A stretch of DNA of 64,000 nt from Berkiella_A sp963976875. GTDB lineage: Bacteria; Pseudomonadota; Gammaproteobacteria; Berkiellales; Berkiellaceae. Every line of letters starts with the position of its first letter. Position 1 is the first letter of the stretch. The DNA is taken from positions 12,490 to 76,489 of the forward strand of contig CAXBML010000013.1 of assembly GCA_963976875.1 (NCBI GenBank). Reading direction: 5' to 3'. A program made the translations under genes and the position numbers. Positions 9,534 through 19,152 of the stretch are shown here, piece after piece. A model generated the notes under the pieces. That model had not been told where the DNA came from. It saw only the letters and a program-made list of their open reading frames with translations, and searched no databases.

Positions 9534-10544
9534 CTAATTAAGCAAAATATCTTGGGTTAACTTCTTCTTCGTTAATAATTGACGCAGATGGGCCAAACTT
9601 TCAACTTGTATCTGCCTAACACGTTCTCGTGTTAAATTTATTTCTGCGCCGACTTGCTCTAGTGTAGATTGCTGGAATCCCCTTAGCCCAAATCGCCTAA
9701 CAATCACATCTCTTTGCTTCTCATTCAAGGTATCTAACCAATAATCAACTGAACTTTTAAAATTCTCTTCCATCAGTAAAACTAAAGGATCATGATCAAT
9801 CTCTTCTTTCACCGTATCCACAACCGTTCTATCTGTCTCAGATGATACAGGTAAATCTAAAGATGATGTTTTTTCATTTAAATCTAATATTCTTTCAATG
9901 GCTTTTTTAGGTTTATCTAAAGCACTTGCAATTTCTTCATAATTAGGTTCGTGATCCAGCTTGTGTGACAACTCACGACTCGTTCTCAAATATACATTCA
10001 TTTCTTTAACGACATGAATTGGCAATCGAATAGTACGAGTCTGATTCATTAATGCCCGTTCAATCGTTTGTCGAATCCACCATGTGCCGTAGGTTGAAAA
10101 ACGAAATCCTTTCTCTGGATCGAACTTTTCAACTGCCCGAATTAAACCCAAGTTACCTTCCTCGATCAAATCTAACAGGGCCAAACCACGATTAATATAC
10201 CTTCTAGATATCTTAACGACTAATCGTAGATTACTCTCTATCATTTGATTTCTGGACTTAGCACAGCCTTCTAATGCACGTCTCGCGTAATATACTTCCT
10301 CTTCCGCCGTCAATAACGGCGCAAAGCCAATTTCACCCAAATACAAATGTGTCGCATCAAGTGATTTAGCTGAAGGTCCTTCTCCTACATCTTCCACTTC
10401 TTCCATGTCATCAACAACTTCTGCTAACTGATTTTTAGAACCAGCTGCCCGTGGCGACACTGATTCTATATCAGATTTTTGCTCAGTATTTTTTTGATCA
10501 CTGGCTTTATTTTTTTCGCAAACTACATCCCACGCCTGAGCCAT
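9534..10544 (-). CDS. rpoS: RNA polymerase sigma factor RpoS (sigma-38)
   Basis: At 336 residues it matches the family length (330 in E. coli). Region 1.2 is DATHLYLGEIGFAPLLTAEE. Region 2 contains the core-binding and -10 recognition segments DLIEEGNLGLIRAVEKFDP and FSTYGTWWIRQTIERA. Region 3 follows, and region 4 ends in the helix-turn-helix STLEQVGAEINLTRERVRQI. RpoS directs stationary-phase and stress transcription; in Legionella and Coxiella it governs developmental-cycle genes. The N-terminal 55 residues are acidic and divergent. The usual upstream neighbour nlpD is missing; a MarR-family gene lies 29 bp upstream instead. Confidence 0.97.
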   Translation of the reverse strand: MAQAWDVVCEKNKASDQKNTEQKSDIESVSPRAAGSKNQLAEVVDDMEEVEDVGEGPSAKSLDATHLYLGEIGFAPLLTAEEEVYYARRALEGCAKSRNQMIESNLRLVVKISRRYINRGLALLDLIEEGNLGLIRAVEKFDPEKGFRFSTYGTWWIRQTIERALMNQTRTIRLPIHVVKEMNVYLRTSRELSHKLDHEPNYEEIASALDKPKKAIERILDLNEKTSSLDLPVSSETDRTVVDTVKEEIDHDPLVLLMEENFKSSVDYWLDTLNEKQRDVIVRRFGLRGFQQSTLEQVGAEINLTRERVRQIQVESLAHLRQLLTKKKLTQDILLN

Positions 10545-10573
10545 TTCAGGATCTCCTTGTTATGCTGCATTTT

Positions 10574-11038
10574 TTACATCTCTGATATAACTTTTGTTAT
10601 CGCATCCAGATCTTGTAAAATCCCGCCAAAACGTTCATCACCTAAAGTACTCTGTATCCGTGTTTGAGCCTGGTTCCACAAAGGGATCCCCTTTTCTAGC
10701 GTCTCTTTGCCTTTCTCTGTTAAGGCGTAGGCCTTAGAACGCTTATCTCTAGGCTCTATAGTCTGAATGAACCCTAGCTTCTCTAACGGCTTTAAGTTCC
10801 GTGTGAGCGTGGTTCTATCCATAACCAAAGTACTTGCCATCTCAGTCAGTGTACGAGCTGAAGCTGAGGCCATTGAAACCAATAAAGTGAACTGCGTGGC
10901 TCGAATGCCTGCAGGCTCTAATTGGTGATCGAAATACTGAGTCACTGCTCGTGTTGCTCTACGTAAGTTGAAACAACTACATCTCGCATTGATAGTTTTC
11001 GGATCGATATGCTGATTCATTTGTTCGTTGACTTCCAT
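10574..11038 (-). CDS. MarR-family transcriptional regulator
   Basis: This 154-residue protein has a winged helix-turn-helix at about residues 50-115. The recognition region is TEMASTLVMDRTTLTRNLKPLEKLGFI, followed by the wing EPRDKRSKAYALTEKG. The N-terminus carries a CSCFNLRRATRAVTQYFD segment; paired cysteines there raise the possibility of redox sensing, as in OhrR/MarR members, but this is inference. It is divergent from aconitase (249-bp spacer) and lies just upstream of rpoS, so it could control either. Its ligand cannot be told from sequence. Confidence 0.88.
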   Translation of the reverse strand: MEVNEQMNQHIDPKTINARCSCFNLRRATRAVTQYFDHQLEPAGIRATQFTLLVSMASASARTLTEMASTLVMDRTTLTRNLKPLEKLGFIQTIEPRDKRSKAYALTEKGKETLEKGIPLWNQAQTRIQSTLGDERFGGILQDLDAITKVISEM

Positions 11039-11287
11039 TGGGTGCCCTCCTCACAAAAAAGTGTAGGATCCCGTACCCCTGATTTACAAGGAGAAAATAG
11101 TTAGTTTTCATAAATAATTTTTAACTCCTTGCAATTACTCGCAATTTATTTTCTAAAGGGATAAAATTCGGCATGACGCAATGGAAAGAACAGCGTATAT
11201 ACTCACAGCTCTTGTGCAAGACCTACTAAATAATTTTTTGGATCTGAATAAAAATACTATGGATAAATTACCAGCTGGAGACCTCTT

Positions 11288-13999
11288 ATGAATGATCGCT
11301 TCGACACCCAAAAACGCCTAGACATTAATAATAAAAGCTATGAATATTTCAGCCTAAAAGCATTACCCTCCAATTTTGACTTAACTCGACTGCCCTTCTC
11401 TTTGAAATTATTATTAGAGAACTTATTAAGATTTAAGCAGGATGGACATACAGAAGATGCGGATATAGAAGCACTATTGAACTGGGATCCTAAAGCCACG
11501 CCATCACAAGAAATCGCGTTTACCCCCAGCCGCGTAATTTTACAAGACTTCACAGGCGTTCCAGCAGTCGTTGATTTAGCGGCTATGCGACAGGCAATGA
11601 AAACTTTAGGGGGCAATCCTAATAAAATTAATCCGCTAAACCCAGTAGAACTTGTTATTGATCACTCAGTCATGGTTGATCACTTTGGCAATAAAATGGC
11701 TTTTAGCCAGAACACAACATTAGAATATGAGAGAAATCTGGAAAGGTATACCTTTTTAAGATGGGGACAGGAAGCATTTGAAAACTTTAAAGTCGTGCCA
11801 CCCGGCACCGGTATTGTCCACCAAGTTAATTTAGAACACCTTGCCCGCGTTGTATTTGAAAAACAACAGGGCTCTGAAACACTATTATTCCCCGACACAT
11901 TAGTCGGCACAGATTCTCATACCACCATGATTAACGGCCTAGGCGTTTTAGGTTGGGGTGTGGGTGGTATAGAAGCAGAAGCGGCTATGTTAGGACAGCC
12001 TATTACCATGTTAATACCACAAGTGGTCGGATTTGAACTAACCGGCTCTATACCCGAAGGTGCCACGGCAACCGATCTTGTTCTGATTATTACACAGATG
12101 CTTCGGGAAAAAGGCGTCGTTGGAAAGTTTGTTGAGTTCTATGGTGATGGTTTAGATAATCTGCCGCTAGCTGACAGAGCGACTATTGCTAATATGGCAC
12201 CAGAATATGGTGCAACCTGTGGTATTTTCCCCATAGACCAAGAAACCCTAAACTACTTAAGGCTGACAGGTCGAGCAGAGTCGCAAATCAACATAATAGA
12301 ACAATATGCAAAAGCACAAGGATTTTTCCGAGAAAAAGGCCAAAAGGCAGCAGAATATACGGACACTTTACATTTAGACTTAAGCACCGTTGTCCCCTCT
12401 ATAGCAGGCCCTAAACGTCCACAAGATAGAATTCCATTAAATGAAGCCAAAACCGCTTTTGCAAAAACTATTGGACAACAGCTTGCAGAAAGACAGAGCA
12501 GTTCAGCTGACGATAATGCAATTAATGAAGGAGCCAATATTTTAGAAGGCGAAGTACCTTTAGAAATAGACGGTAAAACACTCACATTAACACATGGTGA
12601 TATTGTGATTGCCGCGATTACTAGTTGCACGAATACCTCTAACCCTGCCGTGATGCTTGCTGCCGGTTTAGTTGCTAAAAAAGCCATCGAATTGGGCGTT
12701 GTTACCAAGCCCTGGGTTAAAACGAGTTTAGCTCCAGGCTCACAAGTCGTGACAGACTACCTTGAAAAGTCAGATCTCTTAAAATATCTGAACCAATTAG
12801 GTTTCAATCTAGTCGGTTATGGCTGCACAACTTGTATTGGTAACTCTGGACCACTATCACCAGAAATCGATCAGGCGATTAATCAAGGACATTTACAAGT
12901 TTCTGCCGTGTTATCAGGCAATAGAAATTTTGAAGGTCGAATTCATCCATTTGTTCGCAATGCGTATTTGGCCTCTCCCCCCTTAGTGGTTATTTACGCT
13001 TTGGCTGGCACCATGAATATTGATTTAGGCAAAGAACCTCTCGGAAATGACAAAGAAGGTAATCCTGTCTTTCTAAAAGATCTCTGGCCAACCCAGAAAG
13101 AAATACAAGAAAACGTTGAGAAATCGTTACAACCAGAAATGTTTACCCAACGGTACGGAGCCGTATTTGATGGCGATCAAAACTGGCAGAATATTAAAGT
13201 GAGTAAATCTGAGTTGTATGATTGGCAAGATGATTCGACTTACGTCAAGCACCCAACCTTCTTTGAAAATATGACTAAAGAAGTCCCCCCTATTCAAAAC
13301 ATTAATAATGCCAGAGTTCTGGTGAAAGTCGGTGATTCTGTTACGACAGATCACATCTCACCAGCAGGTGCGATTTCCCCTAATTCCCCAGCCGGACAAT
13401 ATTTAATCGAGCGCAATATTCCAGCAACACAGTTTAATTCTTATGGTTCAAGACGCGGCAATCATGAAATTATGATGCGGGGTACCTTTGCCAATGTTCG
13501 CTTACGTAATCAACTGGCACCTGGTACAGAAGGTGGCTGGACCCAGCATCAACCTTCTAAAGAACAAATGAGTATTTTTGATGCTTCATTAAAATATGCT
13601 GCGGATAACACCCCTTTAATTGTCTTGGCGGGTAAAGAGTATGGTACCGGATCTTCTAGAGACTGGGCCGCAAAAGGTACGCGCTTGTTAGGCGTGCGAG
13701 CTGTCATCACGGAGAGCTACGAGCGTATTCATCGTTCAAACTTGATTGGTATGGGTGTTTTGCCTCTACAGTATATGCCAGGCGAATCGGCTGATAGCTT
13801 GAATCTATCTGGAGAAGAGACTTTTAGTATAGAACTAGAAAATTTAAAACCTCAGGGAGAGGTGACCGTTCGAGTCAATGGTAATGACAAAACAAAACAA
13901 TTTACTGCAAAAGTGAGAATCGATACACCTAAAGAGCTCGCCTATTACCAACATGGTGGCATCTTACATTATGTATTGAGAAACTTAGCACAGCAATAA
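11288..13999 (+). CDS. acnA: Aconitate hydratase A
   Basis: This 903-residue aconitase of the AcnA/IRP1 type interconverts citrate and isocitrate in the TCA cycle. Cluster-ligand cysteines are visible at about residue 447 (SCTNTSNP) and at 513 and 516 (GCTTCIGNSGP), the same spacing as E. coli AcnA. The fourth domain carries the substrate-binding GTGSSRDWAAKG. The length equals the family norm. The ATG start follows CTGGAGA. fumC lies 122 bp downstream on the same strand, forming a small TCA group. Confidence 0.97.
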   Translation: MNDRFDTQKRLDINNKSYEYFSLKALPSNFDLTRLPFSLKLLLENLLRFKQDGHTEDADIEALLNWDPKATPSQEIAFTPSRVILQDFTGVPAVVDLAAMRQAMKTLGGNPNKINPLNPVELVIDHSVMVDHFGNKMAFSQNTTLEYERNLERYTFLRWGQEAFENFKVVPPGTGIVHQVNLEHLARVVFEKQQGSETLLFPDTLVGTDSHTTMINGLGVLGWGVGGIEAEAAMLGQPITMLIPQVVGFELTGSIPEGATATDLVLIITQMLREKGVVGKFVEFYGDGLDNLPLADRATIANMAPEYGATCGIFPIDQETLNYLRLTGRAESQINIIEQYAKAQGFFREKGQKAAEYTDTLHLDLSTVVPSIAGPKRPQDRIPLNEAKTAFAKTIGQQLAERQSSSADDNAINEGANILEGEVPLEIDGKTLTLTHGDIVIAAITSCTNTSNPAVMLAAGLVAKKAIELGVVTKPWVKTSLAPGSQVVTDYLEKSDLLKYLNQLGFNLVGYGCTTCIGNSGPLSPEIDQAINQGHLQVSAVLSGNRNFEGRIHPFVRNAYLASPPLVVIYALAGTMNIDLGKEPLGNDKEGNPVFLKDLWPTQKEIQENVEKSLQPEMFTQRYGAVFDGDQNWQNIKVSKSELYDWQDDSTYVKHPTFFENMTKEVPPIQNINNARVLVKVGDSVTTDHISPAGAISPNSPAGQYLIERNIPATQFNSYGSRRGNHEIMMRGTFANVRLRNQLAPGTEGGWTQHQPSKEQMSIFDASLKYAADNTPLIVLAGKEYGTGSSRDWAAKGTRLLGVRAVITESYERIHRSNLIGMGVLPLQYMPGESADSLNLSGEETFSIELENLKPQGEVTVRVNGNDKTKQFTAKVRIDTPKELAYYQHGGILHYVLRNLAQQ

Positions 14000-14028
14000 A
14001 CGTCATCTCTTACACTCTTCTCCACAAC

Positions 14029-14061
14029 CTACGTTCCGCGGCTTGTCCCCGGGGGACGTAG
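14029..14061. repeat. Intergenic palindromic repeat, copy 1
   Basis: An imperfect inverted repeat (CTACGT...ACGTAG outer arms, G+C-rich centre with CCGCGGCTTG) lies between acnA and fumC. The arms and the following run up to GTCGCC recur in the spacer at 36646-36731, and a related CCGCGG hairpin is at 15535. The repetition in three spacers suggests a dispersed REP-like element rather than a gene-specific terminator, since no T-run follows. Confidence 0.6.
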
Positions 14062-14121
14062 AAAAGGGTAAGTCGTCGCCAATAAATATAGTATTAATTA
14101 ACATAAAAAGGTTACATCACT

Positions 14122-15513
14122 ATGAGCCAAGCGAATACGCGCAAAGTATCTGACAGTATGGGTGAAATGGAAGTACCTGAAAATGCCTTATACGGTGCGC
14201 AAACACAGCGCGCTGTCGATAATTTTCCTATTTCTGGTTTACCCATGCCCAGACAATTTATCCAAGCAATGGGCTGGGTTAAAAAAGCCTGTGCTTTATC
14301 TAACCAAGCACTTGGCGATATGGACACAACAAAAGCATCTGCAATTTCCAAAGCCGCCGATAAAGTTGCCGGCGGCGAGTTGGATCCGCATTTTCCGATT
14401 GATGTGTTTCAAACAGGTTCAGGCACCAGCACCAACATGAATACGAATGAAGTGATCGCTCGCTACGCTACGATTGAAGCGGGTTTGGAGATTCATCCCA
14501 ATGACGATGTCAATATGGGGCAAAGCAGTAATGATATTATTCCGACTGCGATTCATGTTAGCGCCGCATATCAAACGCAAAATCAATTACTCCCAGCGCT
14601 TCAAACACTGAAAAAAATCATAGATGCGAAAGCAGAATCTTTGAAGAATGTGACCAAAACAGGCAGAACCCACTTAATGGATGCGATGCCTGTCACAATG
14701 GGCCAAGAACTAAGCGGCTGGTCACAACAAATTCAAAATGGGATTGTCCGTATTAAATCTGCTATGACGGATGTCCTAAAGCTCGCTATCGGCGGAACGG
14801 CTGTTGGTACTGGCATTAATGCTCATCCGGATTTTAGCCAGCAAGTGGTGACCGCTCTAGCAAAAGAAACGCAATTACCTTTTCAAACCAGTCCAAACTG
14901 TTTCGAAAGTCTCAGCGCACAAGATGCCATTGTCGCTTTATCAGGGCAGATTCGCGTTCTCGCTGTTAGCTTAATGAAAATTGCGAATGACTTAAGATGG
15001 ATGAACAGTGGACCTCTAGCGGGCATTGGCGAGATATATCTACCGGCACTACAACCTGGCAGTAGCATTATGCCCGGAAAAGTCAATCCTGTCATTTGTG
15101 AGTCTACCATGATGGCTTGTGCACAAGTCATAGGCAATGATACGGCCATTGCTGTATCTGGCCAACATGGTAACTTCCAACTCAATGTGATGTTGCCTGT
15201 GATTGCTTACAATATTCTACAAAGCATTCAACTAATCGCTAATACCTCTACTGTCTTAGCTGAAAAAGCCATCGCAGGTTTTACGATAAACGAAACGAAT
15301 ATTAATGAGAAGCTATCAAGAAATCCTATTTTGGTCACCGCTTTAAACCCTGTCATTGGTTATGAGTTAGGGGCCAAAATTGCTAAAACCGCCTATGCTG
15401 AAAACCGGCCTTTGTTAGAGGTTGCATTAGAGATGACCGATTTATCTGAGTCAGAAATAAAATCATACTTGGATCCATTTGTATTAACCAAAGGGGGACT
15501 GGTGGATCACTAA
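14122..15513 (+). CDS. fumC: Fumarate hydratase class II
   Basis: This 463-residue homotetrameric, iron-free fumarase interconverts fumarate and L-malate. The superfamily signature GSSIMPGKVNP lies near residues 313-323, with TGRTHLMDAMPVT and QTGSGTSTNMN also intact. The length fits the family. The start ATG is preceded by AAAAGGT. An adjacent gene for a Tus-like protein two positions downstream recalls the E. coli fumC-tus neighbourhood. Confidence 0.97.
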   Translation: MSQANTRKVSDSMGEMEVPENALYGAQTQRAVDNFPISGLPMPRQFIQAMGWVKKACALSNQALGDMDTTKASAISKAADKVAGGELDPHFPIDVFQTGSGTSTNMNTNEVIARYATIEAGLEIHPNDDVNMGQSSNDIIPTAIHVSAAYQTQNQLLPALQTLKKIIDAKAESLKNVTKTGRTHLMDAMPVTMGQELSGWSQQIQNGIVRIKSAMTDVLKLAIGGTAVGTGINAHPDFSQQVVTALAKETQLPFQTSPNCFESLSAQDAIVALSGQIRVLAVSLMKIANDLRWMNSGPLAGIGEIYLPALQPGSSIMPGKVNPVICESTMMACAQVIGNDTAIAVSGQHGNFQLNVMLPVIAYNILQSIQLIANTSTVLAEKAIAGFTINETNINEKLSRNPILVTALNPVIGYELGAKIAKTAYAENRPLLEVALEMTDLSESEIKSYLDPFVLTKGGLVDH

Positions 15514-15534
15514 CAATCCAATTGAATATACGAC

Positions 15535-15553
15535 GCCGCGGACATGCCGCGGC
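15535..15553. repeat. CCGCGG hairpin between convergent fumC and the response-regulator gene
   Basis: A perfect 7-bp inverted repeat GCCGCGG / CCGCGGC is separated by five bases. It lacks a T-run in either direction, so a classical terminator is doubtful. Its core matches the palindromes at 14029 and 36646-36706. Confidence 0.5.
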
Positions 15554-15579
15554 AAAATACTGACTGCTAGTGTTTCTGA

Positions 15580-16632
15580 TTATTCTAAGGGTTTATTTTC
15601 TTCGTTATTAGGATTCACTTTCAATGTCTTATAACTAGATAGATGGTGTCCTGGCTTCTTATTGTTGACCTCTAATATTGACGCGACGACTGTGTTTCGA
15701 CCTTGCTCTTTAGCTCGATACAAAGCATCATCCGCAGCCGCCACTAACGATTCAGAAACAAAATCTATGTTGGGCGGCGCACATGAAACCCCCAAACTCA
15801 CGCTCACGTATCCTTTAGGCGAGCCCACATTTTTCAAGCATAAAGCCTCAATATTTGATCGGACTCTTTCACCAACGAGCATTGCATCTTCTTTCGATGT
15901 GTCAGGTAGAATCAAACTAAACTCCTCGCCACCATATCGAGCCGCAATATCTTTATCTCTCAGTAAAGATGTTTTAATAGTTTGAGCAACTTCTTTCAGA
16001 CAAATATCACCCGCTTGATGCCCATAAGTATCGTTATAGGGCTTAAAGTGATCAATATCAATCATAATTAACGATGTGGAGGTTTTGTTCCGCAGAGCCA
16101 TACGACAAGTTCTTTCTAAACCTTCTTCAAAGGCTCGTCTGTTGGCTAACAACGTTAATGGATCTTTTAAAGACAGGGTTGATAATAATTGATTAGAGGT
16201 CACTAGCTTTTCATTCAAATCTTGTAACTGATTGCCAAAGTCAATAAGATTTTCCTTTAAAGAGACAATTCGTCTCAACGCACTGATTTTCGCTTTAATC
16301 AGTTCAAATGAAATGGGTTTTTGTATAAAGTCATCTGCGCCGGCATTTAAAGCTGCCACGATATTGTCAACCGAAGCATCTCGACTCATTAAAATAATCG
16401 GTACCCAACTCGATATATTGTAACAAAATTCTTTTAATTTTCGGGTAACTTTTATCCCACACATATCTGAAATATCAAAGTCTAATATAATTAAATCTGG
16501 TTCATCAGCGGTTAATAGTTCAATAGATTTTGCACCACTTTCAGCCAAAATACATTCATGTCCCAGATCGCTTAAATGTTGAATTAGTTCTTTCTTGGCC
16601 TCAAGGTTTTCATCACAAAGCAATACTTTCAT
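15580..16632 (-). CDS. Response regulator with GGDEF domain (diguanylate cyclase, PleD-like)
   Basis: The 350-residue protein has a receiver domain (residues 1-120, phospho-acceptor Asp51 in LIILDFD), a short coiled linker (about 125-155) and a GGDEF domain (about 160-320). The active site is GGEEF near residues 234-238, so it should make cyclic di-GMP when its receiver is phosphorylated. An inhibitory RxxD site five residues before GGEEF is not evident. No kinase gene adjoins; it is divergent from the tus-like gene. Confidence 0.92.
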   Translation of the reverse strand: MKVLLCDENLEAKKELIQHLSDLGHECILAESGAKSIELLTADEPDLIILDFDISDMCGIKVTRKLKEFCYNISSWVPIILMSRDASVDNIVAALNAGADDFIQKPISFELIKAKISALRRIVSLKENLIDFGNQLQDLNEKLVTSNQLLSTLSLKDPLTLLANRRAFEEGLERTCRMALRNKTSTSLIMIDIDHFKPYNDTYGHQAGDICLKEVAQTIKTSLLRDKDIAARYGGEEFSLILPDTSKEDAMLVGERVRSNIEALCLKNVGSPKGYVSVSLGVSCAPPNIDFVSESLVAAADDALYRAKEQGRNTVVASILEVNNKKPGHHLSSYKTLKVNPNNEENKPLE

Positions 16633-16659
16633 TATAGCTGCCTATTATTATAGTGTTTT

Positions 16660-16675
16660 ATTATGTTGTTATTCC
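16660..16675 (+). promoter_or_regulatory. Candidate Ter (Tus-binding) site upstream of the tus-like gene
   Basis: The 16 bases starting ATTATGTTGT match the E. coli Ter consensus AGNATGTTGTAACTAA at 11 positions, including the contiguous ATGTTGT core whose G-C pair gives the locked C(6). In E. coli TerB overlaps the tus promoter and mediates autoregulation; here the site is 167 bp before the start codon. In an AT-rich genome the match could be chance. Confidence 0.35.
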
Positions 16676-16841
16676 ATGTCTTCTTACGAAGTGCATAGAA
16701 TAAGAATAGACATTTTTTTTCATGATTTCCGATCTGAAACTGACCTATATGGTATTATTCATTATTTTTATGACTCCAAACTGTGTTTTAATATGTGTTT
16801 GTTTCCAGCACTGTAATTAACTAGAGAGCGAGCTCACAACA

Positions 16842-17738
16842 ATGTTAGAGTATGAACTTAGAGATAACTTATTAGAAGCATTTAATCAGCTCACCCTAAC
16901 TATCGATGCTTTATGCGATGCTATTTTATGTGATTCGACATTGGTTGCATGGCTACAAGATATAAAAGACTACCCTTCGCTTATAAAAGGTAAAACATCA
17001 CCCCGCGAGCAAGTCTGTTCTGTTATAAAACGGCTAGAATATTTTGATACACAGCAACCCAGAGAAATTATCGTAGCAGCAGGATTTATTGGAGCTTCTA
17101 CTGAAACAATAGAATTAGCAGAGGCTGTCAACTTAAAGAAATTACACTTCAAAAAAAGTATGTTGATGTTAAAAGCGGCAAAATTAAATTTAAAAGAAAA
17201 ACAAATCTCTGATGGCATTCAGTCTATTTTGTCTAAACGTCCGTCATCAACCTCCAGAGCTTTACAAAATTTAAATTTAGCACGTTTACACTTAAAACAA
17301 TGTTATAGACAGCTGCCTATTCTAAAGCACACGCCCCAAAAAATTAACTGGACCTGGGCGCATACTCGCTCTATCAAGAAAATCACTGCAGCAAAAGCCT
17401 GTGAAATGTTAGCCCAAAAAGGACATCATACTCATATAGAACTACAACTAAAAAAATGCCAAACACTGACGCCTAGTGAGCCATTAGCCATTGTTCAGGA
17501 ACTTGCGCCCCACCTCCGTGCTAATATTGTATTTGAGGAGAACAATCAAACAAAACGACTCATGATTAAAGGCCCTTTGCCTATCTTTTTCCCAGCGACT
17601 GACCAAACGCCTTGCCCAAACTTTAGGCCGCCCAAAGAAAAACAAGATAAAAATAAAAACAGAGTCACACGAAACGATGTACGCATCGATCCAGAGGTCT
17701 TTTTGCCTGCTATCAGAGCACATCGATATACGGGTTAG
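16842..17738 (+). CDS. tus: Probable DNA replication terminus site-binding protein (Tus-like)
   Basis: This 298-residue basic protein (Tus is 309) shows spaced similarity to Tus. The N-terminal helix YELRDNLLEAFNQLTLTID parallels YDLVDRLNTTFRQMEQELA. A central stretch with YRQLPIL, then WTWAHTRSIKK, parallels the Tus core region YRTLTVL and FGWANKHIIKN, which includes DNA-contacting residues. The C-terminal half is Lys/Arg-rich, as expected for a DNA-clamping protein. Tus blocks replication forks in one direction at Ter sites. fumC lies two genes away as in E. coli, an independent supporting point. The similarity is distant, and another basic DNA-binding protein cannot be excluded. Confidence 0.55.
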   Translation: MLEYELRDNLLEAFNQLTLTIDALCDAILCDSTLVAWLQDIKDYPSLIKGKTSPREQVCSVIKRLEYFDTQQPREIIVAAGFIGASTETIELAEAVNLKKLHFKKSMLMLKAAKLNLKEKQISDGIQSILSKRPSSTSRALQNLNLARLHLKQCYRQLPILKHTPQKINWTWAHTRSIKKITAAKACEMLAQKGHHTHIELQLKKCQTLTPSEPLAIVQELAPHLRANIVFEENNQTKRLMIKGPLPIFFPATDQTPCPNFRPPKEKQDKNKNRVTRNDVRIDPEVFLPAIRAHRYTG

Positions 17739-17795
17739 AAATTAAAGCCTTCCCTAGTGACAATTTATCGGTAAAAATCTATAAGGACATAGTAA

Positions 17796-19151
17796 ATGAT
17801 TCAAACTCATGTAACACCGCAAAATTTTTCATTACCTGATAATACTCAGCAGGTTATGTTAGGTGTTTTTGATACCGACGGTGTATTCCGAGGCAAACGT
17901 ATGTCTAAAGAAAAATTCCTCAACTCGATGAGAGATGGATTTGGATTTTGTAATGTGGTTTTAGGTTGGGATATTGATGACCAACTTTACGACAATACCA
18001 CTTTTACCGGTTGGCATTCTGGTTATCCAGATGCGCATGTCCAAATTATAGAAAATTCAAAACGAGTGCTTCCTTTTGAAGAAAACTCATTATTATATTT
18101 ATGTGAGTTTATTGGCCATGCCGGAAAAATATGTCCCAGACAAATATTAAAAAAAGTATTAGACCGTGCCGCCCAACATAATTTGTTTTTTCACTCAGCT
18201 TTAGAATATGAGTTTTTTATGTTTGAGGAAACACCTCAAAGCATCCAGGATAAAGGTTTTCAAAATTTAAAGCCTTTTACCACTGGGAATCATGGATATT
18301 CTGTACTCAGGCACACGGTCCAACAAGCCTTTCATGAGTCATTGCTAAATTTGTCTAGAACCATGAATTTTGAGATTGAAGGCTTACATTGCGAAACAGG
18401 TCCTGGCGTATTAGAAGCGGCTATAGGCGTTGATAAGGCACTTAATTCTGCAGACAAAGCCGCCATCTTTAAAACGTTTACCAAAGTCTTAGCCCAACAA
18501 CAATCTCTTATGGCCACCTTCATGGCTAAATGGTCTCCCAATCATCCTGGCCAAAGTGGTCACATCCATATTTCAGCACAAAACAAAAATCATGATGCCT
18601 TATTTTATGACCCCAAACGAGAGCATAATATTTCACAAACTATGCTTTATAGTTTAGGGGGACTGCAACATTTGGCCCCTGAATTTACTGCACTTTTTGC
18701 TCCCACCATTAATTCTTATACTCGATTAGTTCCAGGTTTTTGGGCTCCCACCCATTCCAATTGGGGAATAGACAACCGAACCTGCTCTATCCGAGTTATT
18801 GAAGGCAGTGCAAAATCACAACGTATTGAGTTTAGAGCGGGCGGGGCTGATGGCAACCCCTACTTAGCACTGAGTGCTGCTATAGGCGCTATGATATGGG
18901 GTATTGAAAATAAAATCATCCCCACAGCGCCCATAGAAGGAAATGCTTATACCCAACAAGGTGAACAAAGCATTCCTTTGCCTAGTCATTTACTAGATGC
19001 GACACAAAGACTGAAGCATTCTCAAGCGGCTAAAGAATTATTTGGCCATGACTTTGTAGAGCATTTTACAGCCACTCGCGAGTGGGAAGTACGACAAGCC
19101 AATCAAGCTATTACTGATTGGCAGTTAAAAAGATATTTTGAGGCCATATAG
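17796..19151 (+). CDS. Glutamine synthetase family enzyme, likely gamma-glutamylamine/ethanolamide synthetase
   Basis: This 451-residue GS-fold protein of the PuuA/GlnA-like branch has the metal- and ATP-binding landmarks ALEYEFFMFEE, CETGPGVLEAAI, GQSGHIHIS and IEFRAGGADGNPYLALSAAIGA. It lacks the adenylylation loop of true GlnA. Such enzymes ATP-dependently attach glutamate to putrescine, ethanolamine or other amines. The next two genes encode an aldehyde dehydrogenase and an iron alcohol dehydrogenase, which favours an amino-alcohol such as ethanolamine over putrescine, since no FAD oxidase (PuuB type) is present. Substrate is inference. The ATG start follows AAGGACATAGTAA. Confidence 0.82.
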   Translation: MIQTHVTPQNFSLPDNTQQVMLGVFDTDGVFRGKRMSKEKFLNSMRDGFGFCNVVLGWDIDDQLYDNTTFTGWHSGYPDAHVQIIENSKRVLPFEENSLLYLCEFIGHAGKICPRQILKKVLDRAAQHNLFFHSALEYEFFMFEETPQSIQDKGFQNLKPFTTGNHGYSVLRHTVQQAFHESLLNLSRTMNFEIEGLHCETGPGVLEAAIGVDKALNSADKAAIFKTFTKVLAQQQSLMATFMAKWSPNHPGQSGHIHISAQNKNHDALFYDPKREHNISQTMLYSLGGLQHLAPEFTALFAPTINSYTRLVPGFWAPTHSNWGIDNRTCSIRVIEGSAKSQRIEFRAGGADGNPYLALSAAIGAMIWGIENKIIPTAPIEGNAYTQQGEQSIPLPSHLLDATQRLKHSQAAKELFGHDFVEHFTATREWEVRQANQAITDWQLKRYFEAI

Positions 19152-19152
19152 T

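Noticed and set aside
11338..13354. Several minus-strand frames inside acnA
   Set aside because: All are shadows of the aconitase reading frame.
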